Of a DNA stretch of 64,000 nucleotides, positions 26,095 through 34,248 are shown one piece after another. The DNA is from Myxococcales bacterium. GTDB taxonomy: Bacteria > Myxococcota_A > Polyangia > Haliangiales > Haliangiaceae. The stretch is from contig CANKMW010000031.1 of the NCBI GenBank assembly GCA_947483555.1, positions 1-64,000 on the forward strand. Direction: 5' to 3'. Both the position numbers and the translations under genes were made by a program. Each line of letters begins with the position of its first letter. Position 1 is the stretch's first letter. A model generated the notes under the pieces. That model did no database searches and was not told the origin of the DNA. It worked only from the letters and a program-made list of their open reading frames with translations.

Positions 26095-27287
26095 GCGCGG
26101 CGGCGGGCTCCGGGCCGACGCCGGCCGAGCTGCGCGCCCGCGCGGTGGCGATGCAGCCGGCGCTCGCCGAGCGAGTCACGGAGGCCGACCGCCTGCGTCG
26201 CGTCCCCGACGCCACCATCGCCGCGTTTCGCGACGCCGGCTTCTTCCGCATGCTGCAGCCGGCGCGCTGGGGCGGGCTCGAGGTCGACCCGCAGGTGTTC
26301 TACGACGTGCAGGCGACCATCGGCGCCGCTTGCGCGTCGAGCGCGTGGGTGCTCGGTGTGCTCGGCGTCCACGCCTGGCAGCTGGCGCTGTTCCCGCTCG
26401 AGGCCCAGGAGGAGGTCTGGGGCGCGGACACCGGCACGCTGATCTCGTCGTCGTACGCACCGACCGGCAAGGTGACGCGCGAGCCGGGCGGGTTTCTACT
26501 CTCGGGGCGATGGTCGTTCTCGAGCGGCTGCGATCATGGCCAGTGGGCGTTCCTCGGCGGCCTGGTGCCGCCGCCTTCCGGCGAGGCCGGTCCGCCCGAG
26601 ATGCGCACCTTCCTGGTGCCGCGCAAGGACTGGCGCATCGAGGACAACTGGCACGTCATGGGGCTCAAGGGCACCGGCAGCAAGGACGTCGTCGTCGACG
26701 GCGTCTTCGTGCCCGACCACCGCACCCACAAGCTCGTCGATGGCTACAAGCGCTCGAGCCCCGGCAACGAGATCAACAAGGCGCCGCTCTACCGGCTGCC
26801 GTTCGGCCAGGTCTTCGTGCGCTCGGTGTCGACCACGGCGATCGGCATCGCCCAGGGTGCGCTCGACGCCTATCGCAAGAACACGGCGTCGCGCATCGCG
26901 GCCTCGGACGGCGCCAAGGTCGCGCTCGATCCGTCGGCGCAGACCGTGGCGGCGCAGGCCGCGGCGGTGATCGACGACCTGCGCGGTCAGCTGCACCGCA
27001 ACTTCGACGAGATGATGGCCCAGGTCCGGGCCGGCGCCGAGCTGCCCATCGAACGCCGGCTCAAGTTCCGGCTCGACTCGTCGATGGCGGTGGTGCGCTC
27101 GGCCGAGGTCGTCGACGCCCTGTTCACCGAGAGCGGCGGGCGCGCCATCTTCGACGGCAGCCTGTTGCAGCGGGCCTTCCTCGACATCCACGCGGCGCGC
27201 GCCCACTACGCCAACAATCCCGAGAAGCCATCGCGTAACCTCGGCGGCGTGCTGCTGGGCCAGAAGAACACGGACTACTTCGTGTGA
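26091..27287 (+). CDS. hsaA: 3-HSA hydroxylase, oxygenase component
   Basis: The GTG start overlaps the P450 stop (GTGA) and gives 398 residues, the size of known HsaA. The protein has the acyl-CoA-dehydrogenase-like fold of class D flavin monooxygenases: an N-terminal helical domain (TIAAFRDAGFFRMLQPARWGG), the middle barrel (GRWSFSSGCDHGQWAF, NWHVMGLKGTGSKD) and a C-terminal helical bundle ending HYANNPEKPSRNLGG. HsaA adds a hydroxyl to 3-HSA, the ring-A phenol of the secosteroid, to make the catechol 3,4-DHSA used by HsaC. It needs reduced flavin from HsaB; no hsaB is seen nearby, so a reductase must be encoded elsewhere. The assignment is strengthened by hsaC directly downstream. Confidence 0.88.
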   Translation: MSAAAGSGPTPAELRARAVAMQPALAERVTEADRLRRVPDATIAAFRDAGFFRMLQPARWGGLEVDPQVFYDVQATIGAACASSAWVLGVLGVHAWQLALFPLEAQEEVWGADTGTLISSSYAPTGKVTREPGGFLLSGRWSFSSGCDHGQWAFLGGLVPPPSGEAGPPEMRTFLVPRKDWRIEDNWHVMGLKGTGSKDVVVDGVFVPDHRTHKLVDGYKRSSPGNEINKAPLYRLPFGQVFVRSVSTTAIGIAQGALDAYRKNTASRIAASDGAKVALDPSAQTVAAQAAAVIDDLRGQLHRNFDEMMAQVRAGAELPIERRLKFRLDSSMAVVRSAEVVDALFTESGGRAIFDGSLLQRAFLDIHAARAHYANNPEKPSRNLGGVLLGQKNTDYFV

Positions 27288-28210
27288 GCGCCCCGCTGAT
27301 CTCGCAGCTCGGCTACCTGGCCTTCGAGGTCAGCGACCTGGTGGCCTGGGAGTCGTTCGCCACCGCCGTGCTCGGCCTCGAGGTCGCGCGGCGCTGGGAC
27401 GGCGGGCTGTCCTTGCGCATGGACGGTCATGCCCAGCGGTTCTTCGTGACCTCCGGATCGCCGGGCGCGGTCACCGACGACCTGGCCGCGATCGGCTGGG
27501 AAGTCGCCGACGAGGCCGCGCTCGATGCGACCGCGGCGCGGCTGCGCGCGGCGGGACACGAGGTCACCGAGGGCAGCGCCGACCAGGCCGCGGCGCGGCA
27601 GGTCGTGCGCCTGGTCCACCTCCAGGATCCGGGCGGCACCCGGGTCGAGATCGTGTTCGGTCCGGCCCGCGGCGAGACCCGGTTCGTGTCGGCGCTGGCC
27701 GGCTCGGGTTTCGTCGCCGACGAGCATGGCCTCGGCCACCTGGTGATCAGCGCCCCCGAGCCGGCGGCGACCGCGGCGTTCTATCAGGACCTGCTCGGCT
27801 TCCGGCTCAGCGACCGCATCGTGTGTGAGTTCTACGGTCACCCGGTCGACATCACGTTCCTGCACACCAACCCGCGCCACCACTCGCTGGCGTTCGGAGG
27901 TGCGCAGGCCAAGCGCCTGCACCACTTCCTGCTCGAGGTGAAGAGCCTCGACGACGTCGGTGCCGCGCTCGATCGCGCGGTCGCCGCTGGCGTCCGCATC
28001 GCGCAGATGCTGGGTCGCCACCCCAACGACCGCATGGTGTCGTTCTACGCCTTCACGCCGTCGGGCTTCCAGTTCGAGTTCGGCTGGGGCGGTCGGCTGG
28101 TCGACGACGCGACCTGGGAGCCGACCGTGCACGACCGGATCAGCGAATGGGGTCACCACCCGCCGGAGCGGTACGCGCCGCGGCGGAAACGACCGGAGGA
28201 CGCGAAATGA
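27284..28210 (+). CDS. hsaC: Extradiol ring-cleavage dioxygenase
   Basis: The GTG start overlaps the hsaA stop by 4 nt. The 308-residue product consists of two vicinal-oxygen-chelate domains, as in BphC-type type I extradiol dioxygenases. The iron ligands are recognisable in the C-terminal domain: His in HGLGHLVI, His in RLHHFLLEV and Glu in FQFEFGWGG. HsaC cleaves 3,4-DHSA at the meta position, opening ring A to give 4,9-DSHA, the substrate of the next gene product HsaD. Gene order hsaA-hsaC-hsaD supports this over a biphenyl-type role. It is cytoplasmic and Fe(II)-dependent. Confidence 0.9.
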   Translation: MSAPLISQLGYLAFEVSDLVAWESFATAVLGLEVARRWDGGLSLRMDGHAQRFFVTSGSPGAVTDDLAAIGWEVADEAALDATAARLRAAGHEVTEGSADQAAARQVVRLVHLQDPGGTRVEIVFGPARGETRFVSALAGSGFVADEHGLGHLVISAPEPAATAAFYQDLLGFRLSDRIVCEFYGHPVDITFLHTNPRHHSLAFGGAQAKRLHHFLLEVKSLDDVGAALDRAVAAGVRIAQMLGRHPNDRMVSFYAFTPSGFQFEFGWGGRLVDDATWEPTVHDRISEWGHHPPERYAPRRKRPEDAK

Positions 28211-29031
28211 GCACGGCCAGCGTGCCCGAGGGCACCTACCAGGACATCGGCGACGGCCTGCGCATGCACTACCACGACGTCGGCAGCGGCCCGGCGCTGG
28301 TGTGGCTGCATGGCTCGGGGCCCGGCGCCAGCGGCTGGAGCAACTTCAAGAACAACTTCCCGTTCTTCGCCGAGCGCGGCTATCGCAACATCGTCGTCGA
28401 CAACCTCGGCTTCGGCTACTCGTCGAAGCCCGACACCGACTACACGCTCGACTTCGTCGCCGGCGGTGTGCGTCGCTTGCTCGACCGGCTCGGCGTCGAG
28501 CGCTGCGCGGTGGTCGGCAACTCGCACGGCGGCGCGGTCTCGATCCAGCTCGCGCTCGACGAGCCGGCGCGGATCACCAAGCTGGTGCTGATGGCGCCCG
28601 GTGGCCTCGAGGAGCGCGAGGCCTACATGAAGATGGCCGGCATCCGCACCATGATGAAGGTCTTCTTCGGACCCGGCGGCATCACCCGCGACACCATGCG
28701 CACGGTGTTCGGCCTCCAGCTCTTCGATCCGACCTTGCTGGACGATCAGACCCTCGACGAGCGGGTCGCCATCGCCCGCGACCAGCCGAAACGGGTGATG
28801 GCCAGCCTGAGCGTGCCGCACCTGTCGCCGCGGCTGGCCGAGCTGATCTGCCCGGTGCTGGGCTGGTGGGGCATGGACGACCAGTTCTGCCCGTCGACCG
28901 GCGCGGTGACGCTGGCGACGCAGTGCAAGGATGCGCGCGTGACGCTGCTGTCGCGCTGCGGCCACTGGGTGATGGTCGAGCACGCCGATCTGTTCAACCG
29001 CCAGACCCTCGATTTCCTCGGCCAGCCGTGA
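28207..29031 (+). CDS. hsaD: Meta-cleavage product hydrolase
   Basis: The ATG overlaps the hsaC stop (ATGA) and gives 274 residues. It is an alpha/beta hydrolase with the complete triad: Ser in GNSHGG, Asp in WGMDDQFCP and His in CGHWVMVEH; the oxyanion region is HGSGPGASGW. HsaD splits the C-C bond in 4,9-DSHA, giving 2-hydroxyhexa-2,4-dienoate and the C/D-ring acid DOHNAA/HIP. The first product enters HsaE-HsaG-HsaF encoded directly downstream, the second goes to the Ipd enzymes. BphD-like aromatic hydrolases are similar, but the neighbourhood argues for HsaD. Confidence 0.9.
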   Translation: MSTASVPEGTYQDIGDGLRMHYHDVGSGPALVWLHGSGPGASGWSNFKNNFPFFAERGYRNIVVDNLGFGYSSKPDTDYTLDFVAGGVRRLLDRLGVERCAVVGNSHGGAVSIQLALDEPARITKLVLMAPGGLEEREAYMKMAGIRTMMKVFFGPGGITRDTMRTVFGLQLFDPTLLDDQTLDERVAIARDQPKRVMASLSVPHLSPRLAELICPVLGWWGMDDQFCPSTGAVTLATQCKDARVTLLSRCGHWVMVEHADLFNRQTLDFLGQP

Positions 29032-29038
29032 GCCGCCG

Positions 29039-29827
29039 GTGACCCTGTCGAGCGCGCAGATCGAGGGCCACGGCGACCACCTCTACGAGGCGCTGCGGGC
29101 GCGGACCACGATTGCGCCGCTGACGGTGCGGGCGCCCGGCATCACGACCGTCGACGCTTACCACGTGTCGCGGCGGATGCTGGAGCGCCGGCTCGCCGAC
29201 GGCGAGCGCGTGATCGGCAAGAAGATCGGGGTCACCAGCCGCGCCGTGCAGACGATGCTCGACGTCCACACGCCGGATTTCGGCTGGCTGACCGACCGCA
29301 TGCGCTTCGAGGAGGGCGCCGACGTCCCGATCGGCAGCCAGCTCATCCAGCCCCGCGCCGAGGCCGAACTGGCGTTCGTGCTCGGCCGCGACCTGCGCGG
29401 CCCGGGCGTGACGCCGGCCGACGTGCTGGCGGCCACCGATCATCTGCGGCCGTGCTTCGAGATCGTCGACTCGCGCATCGAGGGCTGGAAGATCCGCTAT
29501 CAGGACACCGTGGCCGACAACGCGTCGTCGGGGCTGTTCCTGGTCGGCGCCCCGGCGTCGCCGCACGGGCTCGACTTCCCGGCCTGCGAGGTGACGGTCG
29601 AGAAGAACGGCCGGCCGCTGTCGCGCGGCACCGGTGCCGAGGCCATGGGGTCGCCGCTGGTGTGCGTGGCGTGGCTCGCCAACCAGCTCGGCGAGCTCGG
29701 TCACGGCCTGCTCGCCGGCGAGATCGTGCTGAGCGGCTCGCTGGTCCCGCTCGAGCCGGTGATCCCCGGCGACTGGATGCACATGGACATCCCCGGCGTC
29801 GGCGGCGCGACGGTACGGTTCACGTAG
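29039..29827 (+). CDS. hsaE: 2-Hydroxyhexa-2,4-dienoate hydratase
   Basis: The GTG at 29039 follows the hsaD stop by 7 nt. The 262-residue protein belongs to the FAH-like hydratase/decarboxylase family: GERVIGKKIGVTS near the N-terminus, the acidic metal-binding stretch RAEAELAFVLGRDL, and EIVDSRIEGW, LVCVAWLANQL towards the C-terminus. HsaE hydrates the dienoate released by HsaD to 4-hydroxy-2-oxohexanoate for the HsaF aldolase. Decarboxylases of the same family are alternatives, but the order E-G-F after hsaD is typical for the steroid pathway. Confidence 0.88.
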   Translation: MTLSSAQIEGHGDHLYEALRARTTIAPLTVRAPGITTVDAYHVSRRMLERRLADGERVIGKKIGVTSRAVQTMLDVHTPDFGWLTDRMRFEEGADVPIGSQLIQPRAEAELAFVLGRDLRGPGVTPADVLAATDHLRPCFEIVDSRIEGWKIRYQDTVADNASSGLFLVGAPASPHGLDFPACEVTVEKNGRPLSRGTGAEAMGSPLVCVAWLANQLGELGHGLLAGEIVLSGSLVPLEPVIPGDWMHMDIPGVGGATVRFT

Positions 29828-29859
29828 GCGGCCAGGAACCCTAGGAACACGAGCACCAG

Positions 29860-30750
29860 ATGACGAAGGTCAACGCGGCGATCATCGGGTCGGGCAACAT
29901 CGGCACCGATCTGCTCTACAAGCTCAAGCGGAGCGCGATCCTGGATCCGGTGTGGATGGTCGGCGTCGACCCGGCGTCCGACGGCCTGGCCCGGGCCCGC
30001 ACGCTGGGCGTCAAGACCACGGCCGACGGTGTCGACGGCCTGGTGCCGCACCTCGCCACCGATCGCATCGCGGTGGTGTTCGACGCCACCAGCGCCCACG
30101 CCCATCACCAGAACTGGCGCCGGCTCGCCGAGCACGACGTGCTGGTCGTCGACCTCACGCCGGCGGCGATCGGCCCCTACTGCATCCCGCCCATCAACCT
30201 CGAGCAACACCTGACGGCGAGCGTGCGCAACGTCAACATGGTGACCTGCGGCGGCCAGGCCACGGTGCCGATGGTGGCCGCGGTCAGCCGGGTGCAGGAG
30301 GTCGAGTACGCCGAGATCGTGGCCACCGTGGCGTCGCGCTCGGCCGGCCCGGGGACCCGCAACAACATCGACGAGTTCACGCGCACCACCGCCGCGGCGG
30401 TCGAGAAGCTCGGCGGCGCCCGGCGCGGCAAGGCCATCATCATCCTCAACCCCGCCGAGCCGCCGCTCATCATGCGCGACACCATCCACTGCCTGACCGC
30501 CGGCGAGCCCGACGTGACCGCCATCACCGAGAGCGTGCGCGCCATGGTCCACGAGGTGCAACGCTACGTGCCCGGCTACCGGCTCAAGAACGGGCCGGTC
30601 TTCGACGGCCGCCGGGTGACCACGTACGTCGAGGTCGAAGGGCTCGGTGACTACCTGCCGCCGTACGCCGGCAACCTCGACATCATGACCGCGGCCGCGC
30701 TGCGCACCGGCGAGGTGTGGGCCGAGCGCGCGCTGGGGAGGTCGTCGTGA
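29860..30750 (+). CDS. hsaG: Acylating acetaldehyde/propanal dehydrogenase
   Basis: The 296-residue product carries the NAD-binding motif GSGNIGTDLL at the N-terminus, the catalytic cysteine in MVTCGGQATVPM and the conserved ASRSAGPGTRNNIDEF segment. HsaG converts the aldehyde from the HsaF aldolase to acyl-CoA (propanoyl-CoA in steroid breakdown) using NAD and CoA. It forms a channelling complex with HsaF in known systems. The gap of 32 bp from hsaE contains no obvious promoter. The stop overlaps the hsaF GTG by 4 nt, which fits stoichiometric production of the complex. Confidence 0.9.
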   Translation: MTKVNAAIIGSGNIGTDLLYKLKRSAILDPVWMVGVDPASDGLARARTLGVKTTADGVDGLVPHLATDRIAVVFDATSAHAHHQNWRRLAEHDVLVVDLTPAAIGPYCIPPINLEQHLTASVRNVNMVTCGGQATVPMVAAVSRVQEVEYAEIVATVASRSAGPGTRNNIDEFTRTTAAAVEKLGGARRGKAIIILNPAEPPLIMRDTIHCLTAGEPDVTAITESVRAMVHEVQRYVPGYRLKNGPVFDGRRVTTYVEVEGLGDYLPPYAGNLDIMTAAALRTGEVWAERALGRSS

Positions 30751-30794
30751 ACGCCCCCATCCCGGTCGTCGTGAGCGCCCCCATCCCGGTCGTC
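30747..30794 (+). repeat. 24-bp tandem duplication including the hsaF start codon
   Basis: 30747-30770 and 30771-30794 are identical except for one base. Each copy begins with GTG and encodes (V/M)-(N/S)-A-P-I-P-V-V. The duplication provides two possible hsaF starts. Confidence 0.9.
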
Positions 30795-31853
30795 CTGAGC
30801 GAGGCGCCTGGCGCCGAGTCGAAGGACAGACTTCGCGGCACCAAGGTCACGCTCCACGACATGAGTCTGCGCGACGGGATGCACCCCAAGCAGCACCAGA
30901 TCACGCTGGCGCAGATGATCTCGATCGCCAGCGGGCTCGACGACGCCGGCGTGCCGCTGATCGAGGTCAGTCACGGCGATGGCCTGGGCGGCGCCTCGAT
31001 CAACTACGGCTTTCCGCTCCACACCGATCAGGAGTACCTGCGCGCGGTGGTGCCGCGCATGAAGCGGGCCCGGGTCTCGGCCTTGCTCTTGCCGGGCATC
31101 GGCACCGTCGATGATCTGCGCATGGCGGCGGGCGAGGGCGTGACCACGATCCGGGTCGCCACCCACTGCACCGAGGCCGACGTCGCGGTCCAGCACCTCG
31201 GGCTGGCGCGCTCGCTGGGGCTCGATACCGTCGGCTTCCTCATGATGGCGCACATGATCGAGCCGGCGGCGCTGGTCGCCCAGGCCAGGATCATGGAGGC
31301 CGCCGGCGCCAACTGCCTCTACTGCACCGACTCCGCTGGCACCATGCTGCCCGACGACGTGCGGGCCCGGATCGCGGCCCTGCGCGCGGCGCTGGCGCCG
31401 GCGACCGAGGTTGGCTTCCACGGCCATCACAACCTGGGCATGGGCATCGCCAACTCGCTGGCGGCGATCGAGGCCGGGGCGGCGCGCATCGATGGTTCGG
31501 CGGCCGGCCTCGGCGCCGGCGCCGGCAACACGCCGCTCGAGGTGCTGGTGGCGGTCCTCGACCGCATGGGCGCTGTTCACGGTGTCGACCTGTACAAGGT
31601 GATGGATGTGGCGGAGGATCTGGTGGTGCCGATGATGGACGTGCCGGTGCGCATCGATCGCGACGCGCTGATCCTGGGCTACGCCGGCGTCTACTCGTCG
31701 TTCCTCCTGTTCGCGCAACGCGCCGGCGCCCGCTACGGCGTGTCGTCGCGCGATCTGCTCGTCGAGCTGGGCCGGCGCAAGACCATCGGCGGCCAGGAGG
31801 ACCTGATCGAGGATCTGGCGCTCGACATGGCGCGGGCCAAGGGGGGCGGATGA
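30747..31853 (+). CDS. hsaF: 4-Hydroxy-2-oxo-acid aldolase with repeat-derived N-terminus
   Basis: The GTG at 30747 gives 368 residues, about 20 more than usual. A second GTG at 30771 is equally placed because the first 24 nt are duplicated. The normal protein begins near GTKVTLHDMSLRDGMH, which holds the RDGMH catalytic motif of DmpG-type aldolases; further motifs are GFHGHHNLGMGIANS (metal-binding HxH) and GLGAGAGNTPLE. The enzyme splits 4-hydroxy-2-oxohexanoate into pyruvate and propanal, the latter passed to HsaG. The extra N-terminal residues (APIPVV repeated, then VLSEAPGAESKD) come from the duplication and a palindromic element and are probably not catalytic. Confidence 0.88.
   Translation: MNAPIPVVVSAPIPVVLSEAPGAESKDRLRGTKVTLHDMSLRDGMHPKQHQITLAQMISIASGLDDAGVPLIEVSHGDGLGGASINYGFPLHTDQEYLRAVVPRMKRARVSALLLPGIGTVDDLRMAAGEGVTTIRVATHCTEADVAVQHLGLARSLGLDTVGFLMMAHMIEPAALVAQARIMEAAGANCLYCTDSAGTMLPDDVRARIAALRAALAPATEVGFHGHHNLGMGIANSLAAIEAGAARIDGSAAGLGAGAGNTPLEVLVAVLDRMGAVHGVDLYKVMDVAEDLVVPMMDVPVRIDRDALILGYAGVYSSFLLFAQRAGARYGVSSRDLLVELGRRKTIGGQEDLIEDLALDMARAKGGG
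30792..30827 (+). repeat. Palindromic element, copy 1 (inside hsaF)
   Basis: The unit is an imperfect hairpin that starts GTCCTGAGCGAGG and ends GAGTCGAAGGAC. Here it is translated in frame as part of the HsaF N-terminus (VLSEAPGAESKD). The same element recurs at 37712, 42172 and 59406, with variants at 42106, 53800, 53848 and 59459. Confidence 0.85.
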
Positions 31854-33034
31854 TCATCCGCCAGGCCGGCATGCCCGCCATCGAGGCCTTCCGCCTCGAC
31901 ATGCGCGAGTGGCTCGAGGCCAGCTGTCCGGCGTCGATGCGCAAGCCGTTCCTGCCCGGCGAGGAGGTGTGGGGCGGACGGCGGCGGACCTTCCCGTCCG
32001 ATGACGCCCGGGTCTGGTTCGAGCGCTGCGTCGAGCGCGGCTACACCGTGCCGGCGTGGCCGCGCGAGTACGGCGGTGCCGGGATGACGCGGCAGGAATC
32101 CCGCGTGCTCGACGAGGAGATGCGCGCGCTCGGATGCCGCTCGCCGCTGGTCAGCTTCGGGATCTGGATGCTGGCGCCGGTGCTGTTCGAGTTCGCCAGC
32201 GACGACCAGAAGACCGAACATCTACCGCCGATCGGCCGCGGCGAGATCCGCTGGTGCCAGGGCTACAGCGAGCCGGGCTCGGGCTCCGATCTGGCCAGCC
32301 TGTCGACCCGCGCCGTGCGGCACGGCGATCACTACGTCGTCGATGGCGCCAAGGTGTGGACGTCGCATGCCGACCAGTCGGACTGGATGTTCTGCCTGGT
32401 CCGCACCGACTCGGACGGGCCCAAGCACGACGGCATCAGCTTCCTGCTCATCGACATGACCACGCCGGGCATCACGACGCGGCCCATCCCGCTCATCAGC
32501 GGCAGCTCGCCGTTCTGCGAGACGCGCTTCGACGGCGTGCGGGTGCCGGCCGGCAACCTGGTCGGCCGCGAGGGCGGCGGCTGGCAGATCGCCAAGAAGC
32601 TGCTCGAGCACGAGCGATCGATCATCTCGGTCATGCGCGACCGCGCGCCCGAGGAGGCCGAGACCTTGCCGGCCATGTTGCGCCGGACCGGTGACCCGTC
32701 GCTGCGCGATCGGGTCATCCAGGCCGAGCTCGACTTCGTGTGCAACCGGCTCACGCTCGAGCGCAGCGCCGAGGCGGCCAAGGCCGGGCGCAGCCCGGGG
32801 GCGGCCAGCTCGATGTTCAAGCTCTACGGCACCGAGCTCAACAAGCGGCGCAAGGAGCTGCGTGTCGAGCTGGCCGGATACCAGGGCATCGGCTGGGACG
32901 GGCCCGGCTTCGAGCCCGCCGAGCTGCAGATCACCCGCGAGTGGCTGCGCTCGCGCGCCAACTCGATCGAGGGCGGCACCACCGAGATCCAGCTCAACAT
33001 CATCGCCAAGCGCGTCCTGGGATTGCCGGACTGA
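31850..33034 (+). CDS. Acyl-CoA dehydrogenase, catalytic (alpha-type) subunit
   Basis: The ATG overlaps the hsaF stop by 4 nt and gives 394 residues. Domain order is normal for the family: an N-terminal helical domain, flavin region CQGYSEPGSGSDLAS and VWTSHADQSDW, beta domain, and C-terminal helices ending IEGGTTEIQLNIIAKRVLGLP. EHERSIIS carries the Glu found at the catalytic position in steroid acyl-CoA dehydrogenases such as ChsE4. The next gene encodes a partner-like subunit without this Glu, so the two probably form an alpha2beta2 flavoenzyme that desaturates a steroid-derived acyl-CoA. Which intermediate is used cannot be told from sequence. Confidence 0.85.
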   Translation: MIIRQAGMPAIEAFRLDMREWLEASCPASMRKPFLPGEEVWGGRRRTFPSDDARVWFERCVERGYTVPAWPREYGGAGMTRQESRVLDEEMRALGCRSPLVSFGIWMLAPVLFEFASDDQKTEHLPPIGRGEIRWCQGYSEPGSGSDLASLSTRAVRHGDHYVVDGAKVWTSHADQSDWMFCLVRTDSDGPKHDGISFLLIDMTTPGITTRPIPLISGSSPFCETRFDGVRVPAGNLVGREGGGWQIAKKLLEHERSIISVMRDRAPEEAETLPAMLRRTGDPSLRDRVIQAELDFVCNRLTLERSAEAAKAGRSPGAASSMFKLYGTELNKRRKELRVELAGYQGIGWDGPGFEPAELQITREWLRSRANSIEGGTTEIQLNIIAKRVLGLPD

Positions 33035-33067
33035 ACCCGAGATTGAACCCGAGATTGAACCCGAGAT
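33032..33067 (+). repeat. 12-bp tandem repeat, three copies
   Basis: TGAACCCGAGAT occurs three times without interruption and is followed by a degenerate fourth copy to 33079. The first copy contains the stop codon of the upstream dehydrogenase. In the frame of the downstream dehydrogenase the repeat would read EPEI repeated. Confidence 0.9.
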
Positions 33068-33083
33068 TGAACTGAGTCTGAAC

Positions 33084-34229
33084 ATGGCCCGTTTCGAGCT
33101 GACCCCCGAGCAAGACGAGCTGCAGCGCGCCGCGCGCGGCTTCGCGGTGCGCCGCCTGCCGGTGGCGCACCTGCGCGGGTTGCGCGACGCCCGCGAGCCG
33201 CTGCGGCTGTCCCGCGAGATCTGGCGCGAGATGGCGCAGCTCGGGTGGGCCGGGATCGCCATCGACGAGGCGCACGGCGGCGCCGGGCTGGGGCTGGTCG
33301 AGCTCGGGGTGGTGATGGAAGAGCTCGGCCGCACGCTGGCGCCTACGCCGCTGCTGGCCACGTCGGTGATCGGCGCCGCGGCGCTGGCGGCCGGCGACGA
33401 GGCGCTGCGCCAGGCGTACCTGCCGGCGATCGCCGCCGGCGAGCGCCTGCTGGCGCTGGCGTTCGAGGAGGGCCGCCGCTTCGCGCCGTACACGTGCCGG
33501 ACCACGGCGCGACGGGCGCCATCGGGGGAGGGCTGGATCGTCGACGGCGACAAGACGTTCGTGCTCGACGGCGTCGCGGCCGACGCGCTGATCGTCGTGG
33601 CCCGGGAATGGGGCGAACCCGACGATCGCGATGGCCTGGTGCTGCTGGTCGTCGACGGCTCGGCGGCCGGGGTCGAGGTCCAGCCGCTGGGGATGGTCGA
33701 CAGCCGCGGGACGGCGCGGGTCCGCCTCGCCGGCGTCGCGGTCCCCGACGGCAACGTCCTCGGCGCGCCCGGTGGCGGCGCCGAGCTCCTCGATCGCCTG
33801 CTGGCGCGGGCCACCGCCGCGCTCACCGCCGAGATGCTCGGCGCCGCCGACGCCGTCTTCCACACCACGATCGAGTACCTCAAGCAGCGCCACCAGTTCG
33901 GGGTCGCGATCGGCTCGTTCCAGGCCCTCAAGCACCGCGCCGCTCACATGTACTGCGAGCTCGAGCTGACCCGCTCGGTGGTGCGCGCCGCCCTGGTCGC
34001 GGTCGAGACCGGCGCTGCCGACGCCGACATCCTGGTCAGCGCGGCGAAGGCCCGCGCCTCCGACGTGTTCGTGCTGGTCAGCGGCGAGGCGGTCCAGATG
34101 CACGGCGGCATCGGGGTCACCGACGATCTCGACGTCGGCTTCTACTACAAGCGCGCCCGGGTCACCGATCTCATGTTCGGATCGGCGGCCTACCATCGCG
34201 ACCGCTTCGCGCGCTTGCAGGGATACTGA
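33084..34229 (+). CDS. Acyl-CoA dehydrogenase, beta-type subunit
   Basis: The ATG giving MARFELTPEQDELQ was chosen because it matches usual family starts; the frame is open upstream through the 12-bp repeats. The 381-residue product has the acyl-CoA dehydrogenase fold (GWAGIAIDEAHGGAGLG, QRHQFGVAIGSFQALKHRAA, QMHGGIGVTDDLDVGFYYKRA). At the position where the neighbour has an ER pair it has ATAALTAEMLG, so the catalytic Glu is missing. It also lacks a clear SEPGAGSD-type flavin motif. This is the pattern of beta subunits in heterotetrameric steroid acyl-CoA dehydrogenases, with the gene at 31850 as its partner. Confidence 0.85.
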   Translation: MARFELTPEQDELQRAARGFAVRRLPVAHLRGLRDAREPLRLSREIWREMAQLGWAGIAIDEAHGGAGLGLVELGVVMEELGRTLAPTPLLATSVIGAAALAAGDEALRQAYLPAIAAGERLLALAFEEGRRFAPYTCRTTARRAPSGEGWIVDGDKTFVLDGVAADALIVVAREWGEPDDRDGLVLLVVDGSAAGVEVQPLGMVDSRGTARVRLAGVAVPDGNVLGAPGGGAELLDRLLARATAALTAEMLGAADAVFHTTIEYLKQRHQFGVAIGSFQALKHRAAHMYCELELTRSVVRAALVAVETGAADADILVSAAKARASDVFVLVSGEAVQMHGGIGVTDDLDVGFYYKRARVTDLMFGSAAYHRDRFARLQGY

Positions 34230-34248
34230 GGGCCCGAACCGTGGCGGG

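Noticed and set aside
27284..29031. A biphenyl or other aromatic meta-cleavage pathway instead of steroid degradation
   Set aside because: HsaA, ipd genes, EchA20, Ltp-like proteins and KstR-type boxes in the same island point to steroids, and no ring-hydroxylating dioxygenase of biphenyl type with its ferredoxin is present.
33032..33079. Short direct repeats considered as a CRISPR array
   Set aside because: The units are 12 bp with no spacers, so this is a simple tandem repeat.
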